Shown piece after piece: positions 56,066 to 64,000 of a DNA stretch of 64,000 bases. The notes under the pieces were generated by a model. The model saw nothing but the letters and a program-made list of their open reading frames with translations, was not told the origin of the DNA and did not search any database. The stretch lies in the NCBI GenBank assembly GCA_030272155.1, contig CP126191.1, positions 5,726,501-5,790,500 of the forward strand, given 5' to 3'. Each line of letters opens with the position of its first letter. The first letter of the stretch is position 1. The DNA is from Tetradesmus obliquus (taxonomy: Eukaryota; Chlorophyta; Chlorophyceae; Sphaeropleales; Scenedesmaceae). A program made the position numbers and the translations under genes.

Positions 56066-57422
56066 CCCTCCAAGCTGGCGCCTCACCAAATCGATGCCTG
56101 GCAGTGTGGAGCCCGCCGATCCTGCCGGCTGCCCAACATCGAAGCCCAGCGGGTTGCCTCCTGTGACGCCGATGCCCTGCCTGCTGGTCATGAAGGTGAT
56201 GTTGCGGAACTTGACGTCGTAATGAATGGCCACGCGCTCCCCCACCTTGGCCTCGGCGCCGTCGCCTACAGTGATGTCTGCGGCCGGGCGCAACAGAAAG
56301 GACAAGCAGAAAGAGATGCAGGCAGCAGCAAGCAGTGTTGTAGGGAGCAATGCATGCGTCAGGTGCTGAGAAAGGGATGTGCCTTTGATGGCATGTGCTG
56401 CTGCACAGCCGGAAGCCTGCTGCTTCATGCTAGCTGCTGACGCAAGCACGCTGCCCATGGCAGCCTTGACCAGAGCACCCCCAGGGTGACGTTGCGCAGG
56501 GACACGACTCTCTGCTGTGCTGTCGGCAGCTGCCTCGTAAATGCTGCCCTTGCAGCCACTGCTTCGCTTCACTGCGCAGCGCGCTCACCGTAGAATTTGA
56601 GCCCCTGCGGACCGTCACTGAACTCCTCCAGGGGGATCTTGCGCCGCTTGCGCGCAAGCTCCTGCAACCGCAACAGCAACAGCTTCACATCAATCAAACT
56701 CATCACGGCATTGTACTACGTGCAGGTGTCTGCAATGGCACGGCACCGTTACCAAGCATCCATGCGTGCAGCTGTGTACACGGTGCTGCTAGGGTGGTGA
56801 TTGCTTTTAAGACACCCAACCAGTGCTGCAGGGTTGTAAGCCGCAACAGCCTGGACGCATTCAGCAGCTCAACATGTGCTGCTTGCTGCACATCTGCGAT
56901 AGCAGCTGCTGCAGGCGGCCTCACCTTCTTGTAGTCCAGCGGGTTGCCGCCGATGGCCTCAGCTTCCTGAGCCACCAACATCTGCTGAACCAGACCTGTG
57001 TTACAGGATAAATGTGCTGAGAGCATGGTGTGACAATTGATTGCTGCTTGAAGCCTTCATCAAGGCGACAAGGTGCAAACACCTGCAGCTGCAGCTGGCA
57101 TCTTAGGGCTCACCTGACAGTGCTGCAGCTGCAGCCAGGGTCACTTGCCGCCGAGTTGCCTCATCTGCAGGCATCAAATGCGCTGAAATTACATGCTGCT
57201 GCAACACGCCAGCTGAATTGCGCAACGTACTCTGCCATTGTTGAGATCCACTACCACTGCTGAGTCACCTGCTGTGCTGCTGTGCTCGGCCTTGCTGCCA
57301 TGCGCAGCGAGCCTCATTCGGCTGCGAGAGCTGATAAGACGACGAGTGCTGCATACTGATGCCGAACAGCTCGACGACGGCTTGCACAAGCCCTGTGCAG
57401 GGCGCGACTGAAGCCCCAACAT
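55320..57422 (-). CDS. FKBP-type peptidyl-prolyl isomerase, thylakoid lumen
   Basis: Seven exons: 57422-57269, 57164-57114, 56995-56925, 56661-56589, 56277-56087, 55801-55745, 55427-55320; 234 aa, phases match. Residues 1-50 are a Ser/Arg/Cys-rich plastid transit peptide. Next comes a twin-arginine lumen signal, TRRQVTLAAAAALSG, ending near AQEAEA. The mature part has ARKRRKIPLEEF, GPQGLKFYDITVGDG, VGERVAIHYDVKF, MTSRQGIGVTGGNPLGFDVG, GVRGMRVGGQRRVLVPPELGYG and GEIPPNATLQVDIELLSI. These align best with the plant lumenal group that I know as FKBP18. PPIases of this group speed proline isomerisation in lumen proteins; many lack strong activity. The gene diverges from the SOUL gene. Confidence 0.9.
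56030..56062 (-). repeat. (CAG)11 in FKBP intron
   Basis: Eleven triplets within the intron between 56087 and 55801, shortly after the donor on the minus strand. Intronic, so length change would not alter the protein. Confidence 0.8.
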
Positions 57423-57652
57423 CTGCAGTTCTACTGCTTAAAAACAAGATCGCCCTCAATTAGTCATACATATAACTTTGTTTGCGATCTGCACCGTGTT
57501 TGGCCGAAGGCAGAAGTGCGAGGTTTGGTCATTTGTACCTGAGCAGGTCACAGGTCAGGACTCATCTGCACCATCTGCGCTATGAACTGGACAGAGTGCT
57601 GTGCGATCTCTATTTATGTAGTTATCTAGAGCACTGATATCTCAACCAAAGC
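57423..57652. promoter_or_regulatory. Short divergent promoter of FKBP and SOUL genes
   Basis: Only 230 bases lie between the two start codons. CTATTTATG at 57610-57618 is a TATA-like site about 40 bases before the SOUL ATG; CATATAAC near 57468-57475 lies close to the FKBP start. Both products carry plastid-targeting leaders, so shared light or plastid control is plausible. Confidence 0.45.
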
Positions 57653-57986
57653 ATGAAGCTGTCACACACATCGTCATGCTTGGGGGCCACACAGCAGTGG
57701 CACCTCAGGGGCAGCGCACCACGCCCAACTAGGCATTGCAGGAGTGCAAGGACACTGGCAGCCCCACCAGCAGGTGTGTGGTGCTGTATTGACCTGCAGC
57801 TGCATGGGGCCTCAGACTGACTCATTCACACCACATGCTGGCATGCACACACTGCACAGCCTGAGCGCTAGCCTCCTGTGGTGGGGACTGATGCAGCCAA
57901 CTGTGCATGCTGTACTGCTGTGCATGCAGCTGGTGCTGAGGGTGGACTTTTTGGAGGGCTCAAGCAAGCCTTTAGCAATCCTGGCA

Positions 57987-58023
<37 letters not shown>

Positions 58024-59338
58024 GGCACCTCAGCAGCAGCCCACACCTCAGCAGCAGCAGCCACCAGGACGAGCAGCAGGGACAGTAGCAGCGCCTGAGT
58101 TCCCGCCGTACCAAGTGTTCAAGAAGGGTGCAGTGTATGACCTGAGGTGAGGCAGATGCAACGTAGCCCTGCACTGGCACCGCCGGCGTGCATAGGTCTA
58201 GCGGTATGAGTGCAATGTAACCTAGCTCAGCATGGCGGGCGTGCCAGCTCTTACAATCAACTCCCATTTTACTTGCAGCACAGGTGCGTCATGGGCAATT
58301 GCCATCACCGACGCAACTTAGTCATGCACCCGGTCCGTCGCTGCAGGTTCTACTCGCCCTACCCTGTGGTTGAAATGGACTATGAGCGCAGGGAGTTGGC
58401 CTATCTGGCCCTGGGGGAGTACCAGTCTGGCGCCAACGCAAGCAGCACCAAGTTTGGTTTCACGCAGCCGGTTGTCATGCAGTACCACACAGATGTGAGC
58501 AATTGGCATGCAGCATCAGGACATGCTGCACTTGCATCAAACAGCAGCAGATGTGCCTGCCATGCATGATGAGCAGTGGTGCGACAGTCGTTGCTCTGTC
58601 GCATGTTGCAGCACTACCCTGCAAGGCGTCTATCTGTGCCGTCTGCCGCCGCCTTGGGCGAGCGGGTCATCACTCGCTGCAATGCTCAACAGCTGTCCTG
58701 TAGTGCTCGCCTGCTGTGCTGCCTGTGTGCAAGCACTACCAGTGCATGCGGTGCTGCTGTCCTTGCTGAATAAGTGCAGCTGCAACTGCACCAACCTGCA
58801 TGCTGCAGGGCAGGAAACTCATGCAGATGATGGTAGGCTCGCGGAGAGATCAGCAGCAGCAGCAGGGCAGCAGCGCAGACATCACATCGCTGCCAGCGCC
58901 CAGCGACTCAGCAGTGCGGCTGAGCGTTGCGGGTGGCGAGCTGGTGGCTGTGCTGCCTTTTGAGGGCTACATCACGCCAGAGGCAGCAGCTGCAGCACGG
59001 CAACGGCTGCTGCGGGCGCTGGAAGCAGGTGCGCTGCAGCTCATGCTTTGCATCGTGTGGCCCTGTGCTCCTTTGCCCAGCGCCAGGTGTGCTGAGCAGC
59101 TCTGCCGCCTGGCTTAGCTGGCCATTTTTTGGGAGGCCAGCAATGCATAAAGATATTGTGCAGCAGCTGCGCGCATGATGCGCTGTACTGATGCTGACAA
59201 GTACCTCCTGTGCTGCCTGCAGATGGCTTGAAGCTGGCAGAGGCTGAGGCTGGCGGCATGTTCAGGGTGGCACAGTATGGCGCTGTGCACACGCTAGAGG
59301 CCCGCGTGAACGAGATGATGCTGGCAGTAGCCGTCTAA
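57653..59338 (+). CDS. SOUL-family haem-binding protein, plastid-targeted
   Basis: Five exons: 57653-57773, 57930-58146, 58347-58494, 58809-59028, 59223-59338 (stop TAA); 273 aa. Exon 1 is a 40-codon leader, MKLSHTSSCLGATQQWHLRG then PRPTRHCRSARTLAAPPA: no acidic residues, many Ser/Arg/Thr, a typical plastid transit peptide. The mature part opens with EGGLFGGLKQAF and a Gln/Pro-rich linker. The SOUL core follows: PEFPPYQVFKKGAVYDLRFYS, with YSPYPVVEMDY, ALGEYQSGAN, FTQPVVMQY, then LPAPSDSAVRLSV, VAVLPFEGYITPE and LLRALEADGLKL. The order matches the SOUL/HEBP fold (Y-x-x-R-x-Y-x-P-x-x-V-A, T-x-P-V, then F-x-G). Plastid SOUL proteins bind haem or tetrapyrroles and often associate with plastoglobules or eyespots. 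Confidence 0.85.
57989..58012 (+). repeat. (CAG)8 coding poly-Gln in the SOUL protein
   Basis: Eight pure CAG codons followed by CAA-CAG-CAG, in the linker before the SOUL core. Confidence 0.75.
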
Positions 59339-59466
59339 CATTGAGCTGGCCGGCTGTCTGCAGCAGGGGAGGCTGTTCATTGTGCCCTGAGTGTGAAGTT
59401 CAAATGACAGCCTGAGGCGGTTACGTAGTTGTCATACCGCTAAGCTTTCTCATTTGGCGTATCGCT

Positions 59467-59471
59467 TGTAA
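59467..59471 (+). terminator. TGTAA polyadenylation signal of the SOUL gene
   Basis: TGTAA is found about 130 bases past the SOUL stop and 90 bases before the next ATG. It is the expected algal signal in the only available gap. Confidence 0.5.
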
Positions 59472-59559
59472 AGTACATTTAATTTTGTTTTACGACCACA
59501 GCTGTGCTATGCAGTGTATGTGTTGCGGGCTCTGTGAGAAGTAAAGTGAACGCTTATTC

Positions 59560-60561
59560 ATGCAGGCCCAAATGCGCGCTGCAGCGCACCGGCAGGCGTT
59601 CCTATTGAATGATTACAGTAGTGCACGACTATATGGCGTCGCTTCCGCACCCGCAGTAGCTCGCCAGCAGAGATACAGACAATGTGCCAGGCTACTGTCC
59701 AGCATCACGACACCAGCAGCAGCAAGCTTCCAATCACAACCAGATGGGTCCTTTCCAGCTAGGAACACATCATTTGAACAGCAGGCAGCAGCTGCAGGAT
59801 ACCTGCGCTCAACACTAGCTGCCCAGCAACAGCAGCAGCAGCAAACCAGCATTCCACAGCCTCCAGCAGCGTACTCCAGCCAATCCCAAAACTTCGACAG
59901 CGAGCTGCTATGGGCCGGCTACAGCGACCTGTCTGAGCAGCTGCGCAAGCTGCATGCGCGGCTGGAGGCGATGCAGCAGCACGTGGAGGAGCTGAAAGCC
60001 AAGCTGCGCGAGAAGCAGCAACAGCAGCAGCAGCCCTCTGCGTGGCAGGCTGCCAGCTTCCTGCTGTTCTTCCTGGGTTTCATCAACTTTGCGGCCATGC
60101 TGGCAAACTTCCAGCTGGGCATGTTCCTGCCGTGGGTGGCTGTGAAGCCTGCGGGCGGCGTGCTGGCCAAGCAGCTGATCAGCACGATGCTGCCGCTGAC
60201 CAACACCGTGGTGAGTGGCTGGGGGCGATGCCGCCAGGCATGTACATGCACATGTGCAGAGGCATGTTGGGGGCATCAGACTGGGCATGCGGTGCTTAGC
60301 TTTGGGTGGTTGCAGCAAAGAGCAATGGTTGGCGCAGTGCACTTGAAAAGCTTGCAGAAGTCGTACAGTAAATGCTCGGGTGCTGTGCATGTAGTACACC
60401 AGCATTGCATGCTTGCCTCATGATTGAATCTAGTAATACACGCAGACAGAGTGGCAGCAATCCTGCTGTTATCGATTGGTGCATGCTGCTGCTTGCTGCA
60501 GGTTCTGATGATCTTCTGCCTGCAAGCTGTGAAGGCTGCTTGGGCGTGCCTGCGCTGGTGA
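59560..60561 (+). CDS. Coiled-coil membrane protein, probably organellar
   Basis: Two exons: 59560-60210 and 60502-60561; 236 aa, phase 0 junction. Residues 1-55 (MQAQMRAAAHRQAFLLND, then ARLLSSITTPAAAS) are Arg/Ala/Ser-rich and could be a mitochondrial or plastid leader. A Gln-rich linker leads to a coiled coil at about 125-155 (LSEQLRKLHARLEAMQQHVE). Then a hydrophobic segment AASFLLFFLGFINFAAMLAN and a second one spanning the junction (LISTMLPLTNTV|VLMIFCLQAV) give two likely membrane helices. The final exon has only 19 codons plus TGA. I do not recognise the family. The layout of a coiled coil facing one side of an organelle membrane is what the sequence supports. Confidence 0.55.
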
Positions 60562-61104
60562 AGGCAGCACGTGCAGCTGTCGCTGACTGGGGTGCTGCAA
60601 CTGTTCATTAGCAAGCACATGTGCATGATGTGGACACATGCTGTGGGGGTGGCTGAGGGCGGTGTATCATTACTGGCAGACTTTGTACTTTGTACCATTC
60701 GTGGAAAGACATTTCAGGCTTGAGGCACCTGGCTGCTGTTAACATGGAGTTTGCTGTCTGAAACATGTCAGGTATGGTGGAGTTGAGTCACATTTTGGCC
60801 GTGCAGCAGTGACGGCTCCATGCGTGATAGTGGTCACTGCAAGTATTGCGATTATCAATGCCTGCCATCCGCGCACAGCCTGCGGCAGGGCACACTGCAG
60901 CATGTCATTGGCATTGTGTATGCTTGAAAAACATGTTTTTAGTTCAGTGATAACTGCGTGAGTGTTTTGTGAGCCTGGCACGCACCAGCGTAGCGCATAT
61001 ATGTTGCGTACCAGTGGGTTTGAGGCCGCCTCAACGGCCTCAAACCTGCGGCAGCAGCAGTACAACTTGTACTGACTTGAAGTCAGGTGTACTACACAGT
61101 AGTA

Positions 61105-61137
<33 letters not shown>

Positions 61138-61531
61138 GCATGGTGGATGGGGCCACGGCCAATGTGCTTGAATCTGTAAAGGGGGTGGTGTATGCGGGGT
61201 GATGGTTCTTCCTGCGGGACCCTTGCTGGTGATGGGTCAACGCATGTCACAAACGGGTTTGAACGAGTGACGCAACTACCCGACATCCTGAAGTGCATGC
61301 GACAAGAAATCCTCAACAAAGCTGACAGACGTTATACAAAGCGCGACGCAGTGTTTTTGCTGCTGAACACACGTTACTCCAGAATTGCGGTTGTTTGCAG
61401 GTCGCCCCTGTCCCGGACCCTCCTACCTTCTGCGTGTTTTTTCTTGCTTTTGTTCCGATCGTTGTTTGCCTTGCTCATCGTACAAGTGCAGCTTCTGTGT
61501 GACGTCCAGTTTGATACGCACACAAAAAGCC
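60562..61531. other. Intergenic region with hairpin cluster
   Basis: About 970 bases between two plus-strand genes. No coding exon is supported. At 61017-61105 it holds four consecutive inverted repeats, followed by a (CTG) run at about 61111-61138. Confidence 0.5.
61017..61105. repeat. Four adjacent perfect inverted repeats
   Basis: Stem 1: GGTTTGAGGCCG (61017-61028) pairs with CGGCCTCAAACC (61035-61046), six-base loop. Stem 2: GTACAA/TTGTAC (61060-61072), one-base loop. Stem 3: CTGACTT/AAGTCAG (61072-61086), one-base loop. Stem 4: GTACTAC/GTAGTAC (61089-61105), three-base loop. Confidence 0.85.
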
Positions 61532-63090
61532 ATGATTGCTCTGCACTCCCGCACACAGCAGCTGCGGGCTTCTGGCCCTGCACATGTTTGCCAAACAAAG
61601 AGATCCAGATGTGTGCTGGTTTTGGCGAAAAGTGCGGTGCAGCTGGATACCGTGAAAACCGCCCAGACCTCTGAGGTGACAGTGTTGATCCCCACAGAGC
61701 AGCCTAGCATGGAGCCTGTGCGCACCCAACGGCAGTTTGGCGGCCTCAGCACTGTGGTGGCGCTTGCAGCAGCTGCCCTGACGCTGGGCTTTGTAGCAAA
61801 CAGGCTGCGTAAGAAGGGGTAAGTGCTGCTGCTGTTGCTGGCAGTTATGGCCATGACATGCCTCATGCAGGACTGCATGATGCTTAACAGCATTTCGTTC
61901 ATTTTAGTAGGTATTCAATTGCCTTTTGTGCTGTGCAGGCAGGAGATGGGCTACAATTACTACATCCCAGGCCGCAATGACCCCTTCATGAAAGGTGCGC
62001 TCCACCACCTGTACTGCCATCTTCAGCAGAGCTGGTTAAGCTGTGTGCAGGCAGTACAGGCACTTATGCACATGTGGGCGATGAACAGTTGCGTTGCAGC
62101 CATGCCACCAGCAGCTGTGCATGCCACCCTTGGAGACGCGTACAATGGCAAGAGCTGCTCTGCCTGCGATGCCCACGTTTGCTGTTGCAGATGTGATGAA
62201 GAACGTCAACACGGTGCAGATGGATGAGCTGTCACCAGAAATCATTGCAGCAGCACGCGCACGCCGCAGCCGTGAGCGGTGAGTGTGGACAGCATCATGA
62301 ACGAAGCTGTGGGCAGGCAGCAGGCTGGCAATTCATCTGCTGCGACTGCACGGCAGACATAATCAGACCACCTGTGATGCTGGCAGCACCTGCAGGATTG
62401 GCGGTTCGCGATGCCTGTGTCCTGCCTGTTACGTGTGGGATGTGATTGTTTGTATATACAGCCCTGTTAACACATTCCACCTTCCCCCTCTCCTGCGTGC
62501 AGGGCCAACCACAGGCTGGACCTTGAGGAGGTGGAGCTGCCTGAGAACCACCCCTGGGCCACACGAAAGCCGGTGAGCAGCAGCAGCAGCAGCAGCTTGG
62601 CGCAACACAGCAGGGCAGGTCATGCAGCAGGATCGGTATGTTACCTTGTGTGGGAGCGTGAGGGAAATAGGGTGTAACAACTCAGCCTCTTGACAGGACT
62701 AGGGCTGAGTCGTGGTTGGATGCGGTTGTGTAATCAAAATGGAATACACAGCGGCGTCTACGGTGCCGTCTACGGCTAATTGTTTGATGCAGAACTCAAT
62801 ACAGCACAAGCTGGGTCCATATATTCATTATGTTGCCACACCAACACCGTGTTCAGTCAGTTGACGGGACCGGGGCATGCCTCCGTGCCTCTCTAGGCCT
62901 TACACATGTGCTGCTCTGTCTCACTGCTGGTGCAACTGTCTGGTGTTGGTGCACGCCTGTGTGCCTGCAGATGAGCCAGGAGCAGGAGGCAGCCATCCAG
63001 GCGCGGCTGCAGGTGAAGCCGCGCAGCAGCAGGGGCGGGCCCCCAGCAGGCGACACACGGCCACGCATTGCACGCCAGCCGGGGCAGTGA
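61532..63090 (+). CDS. Plastid-type single-pass membrane protein, unknown function
   Basis: Five exons: 61532-61818, 61939-61994, 62191-62278, 62503-62572, 62971-63090; 206 aa, phases match. Residues 1-45 (MIALHSRTQQLRASGPAH...TKRSR) have the composition of a plastid transit peptide. One hydrophobic helix lies at about 72-88 (LSTVVALAAAALTLGFVA), closed by RLRKKG. After it come MGYNYYIPGRNDPFMK, MDELSPEIIAAARARRSRER, LEEVELPENHPWATRKP and a basic Pro/Gly/Arg-rich tail. The tail is presumably stromal. The short ordered motifs look conserved rather than random, but I do not recognise the family; a green-lineage-specific photosynthesis or assembly factor is one possibility and only that. Confidence 0.55.
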
Positions 63091-64000
63091 GGCTGTGACA
63101 GAGGCGCCAGCAGCTGAGCAGCAAGCAGTCGGCTTGATGCCGGGGCCTGCTGTACGCATGTCGCACACGGCTGTGCAATGCAGCGCAATGCAGAGGCAGC
63201 GCTGGTCCCACTTGCGGCTGTGCGAGTGGTGGCGCAGTCACAGAAGCGAGTTCGAGTAAAACATACCCTTCCTATGCAATTAGTTGAGCGTGCCTATTTT
63301 TGAGGCTGCTGACAGCTGCTTGTGCTTGAGTGTATGGGTGTGGTCAGATCTGGTGCATCAAGTAGCCAGACGATACCACCTTATGCCTGAAAAGAATGCC
63401 TACACAGCCGTTTTTCAACCTTGTGCACGTCAGGCAGTACGGGGGGCAGGGAATGCAGATTTAGTCATTAGTAGAGGTGTTGCAGGCGTTTTGTAGACAG
63501 CTTGGTGGCTGCTGTGTCAACTGTGCCGCACCATTTATTTCGTATTACTTGCGGTATGGCTTGAACACCAGCCAAGTAGGCAGCTACGTAGATAGCAGGC
63601 AGTTGTCAACATGCTGCAGGTAACTGCGGGTACATCATGTGCGCATGTGCAGCGTGATGCTGCGCTTGCTTGCCATTTTGCGATGTATGCTCTGTAGAAC
63701 AGGAGGGATTGCATGCTGGGTTAATGCCAACCTTCGTGTAGGTTGTGGCCCTGAGCTCCCTCAGTGCCCGGCTAGACCTTCTGTGGCGCTGACATAATGT
63801 CCCCAGGACGTTGCCCTTGCCTGGTCATGTTGTGTCTGTGCGCGTGGTGTTTTGTGTGCACGTGTTCATGCTGAGTGCAGTACCTTGACCTATGAGGACT
63901 GCAAGTCACTTACGCTACGGTAGCGTGCTGAGCCTTGCAAAACATGTGGCACTGTCAGACGAGCAGCAAAACAAGGTGATTTAGATCTGTGTCTAGACAC
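63091..64000. other. Intergenic sequence to window end
   Basis: About 900 bases after the last stop. No supported gene, repeat or RNA; one ORF near 63284-63496 has no recognisable features. Confidence 0.4.

Noticed and set aside
1..64000. Prokaryotic-type operons, CRISPR arrays, insertion sequences or a defence-like gene cluster
   Set aside because: Gene structure is eukaryotic throughout; no regularly spaced repeats, transposase motifs or clustered defence genes were found.

Overview
This window is nuclear DNA from a green alga. Genes are broken by many GT-AG introns of roughly 60-500 bases. Several proteins carry plant-type plastid or thylakoid-lumen targeting sequences. The closest recognisable relatives are plant and algal families: a CtpA protease, a lumenal FKBP, a SOUL protein and a plant-type WDR7 protein. 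CAG/CTG triplet runs are everywhere, in exons (poly-Gln, poly-Ser, poly-Ala) and in introns. That pattern suggests a chlorophycean alga of the Chlamydomonadales/Sphaeropleales type; this placement is inference, since no rRNA or organelle marker is present. Stop codons are standard: TAG, TAA and TGA all end genes. No operons, CRISPR arrays, rRNAs, tRNAs or intact transposons were seen.

Layout, left to right. 1-1174: 3' end of a secreted fasciclin-like gene (+). 2906-5159: a SurE-fold protein that has lost its metal ligands (-). 5605-7178: a three-repeat MORN protein (-). 7607-8778: a small nuclear-type Gln-rich protein (+). 10024-12655: TMEM120 (+). 13405-15703: an endonuclease III (+). 15896-17471: NADH-cytochrome b5 reductase (+). 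18838-23355: a thylakoid-lumen C-terminal processing protease (+). 25491-27734: a drug/metabolite-type transporter (-). 28375-31081: an opine-dehydrogenase-family enzyme (+). 32547-43440: a very large WDR7/rabconnectin-3-beta homologue (-). 43992-47003: glycerol-3-phosphate dehydrogenase (+). 48559-54305: an acidic, low-complexity protein with repeated short motifs (-). 55320-57422: a lumenal FKBP (-). 57653-59338: a plastid SOUL protein (+). 59560-60561: a coiled-coil membrane protein (+). 61532-63090: a plastid-type single-pass protein of unknown role (+).

For most genes I built exon-intron models by hand. I required GT/GC-AG sites, matching phases across every junction, and continuity of the family alignment. 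Models whose total length divides by three and ends in a stop are SurE-like, the Gln-rich protein, TMEM120, NTH, CBR, CtpA, the transporter, the opine dehydrogenase, WDR7, GPDH, FKBP, SOUL and the last two genes. The MORN gene also closes, but its first exon and last junction are uncertain. The acidic gene closes only if one in-frame TAG is ignored.

Functionally this is an ordinary eukaryotic neighbourhood rather than a dedicated system. Some pairs are suggestive: the FKBP and SOUL genes, both plastid-directed, diverge from a 230-base promoter, and the transporter and opine dehydrogenase diverge from a 640-base one. The points most worth a second look are the SurE pseudoenzyme, the acidic motif-repeat protein with its in-frame TAG, the opine dehydrogenase family member in an alga, the doubled length of WDR7, and two intergenic clusters of perfect palindromes and hairpins.
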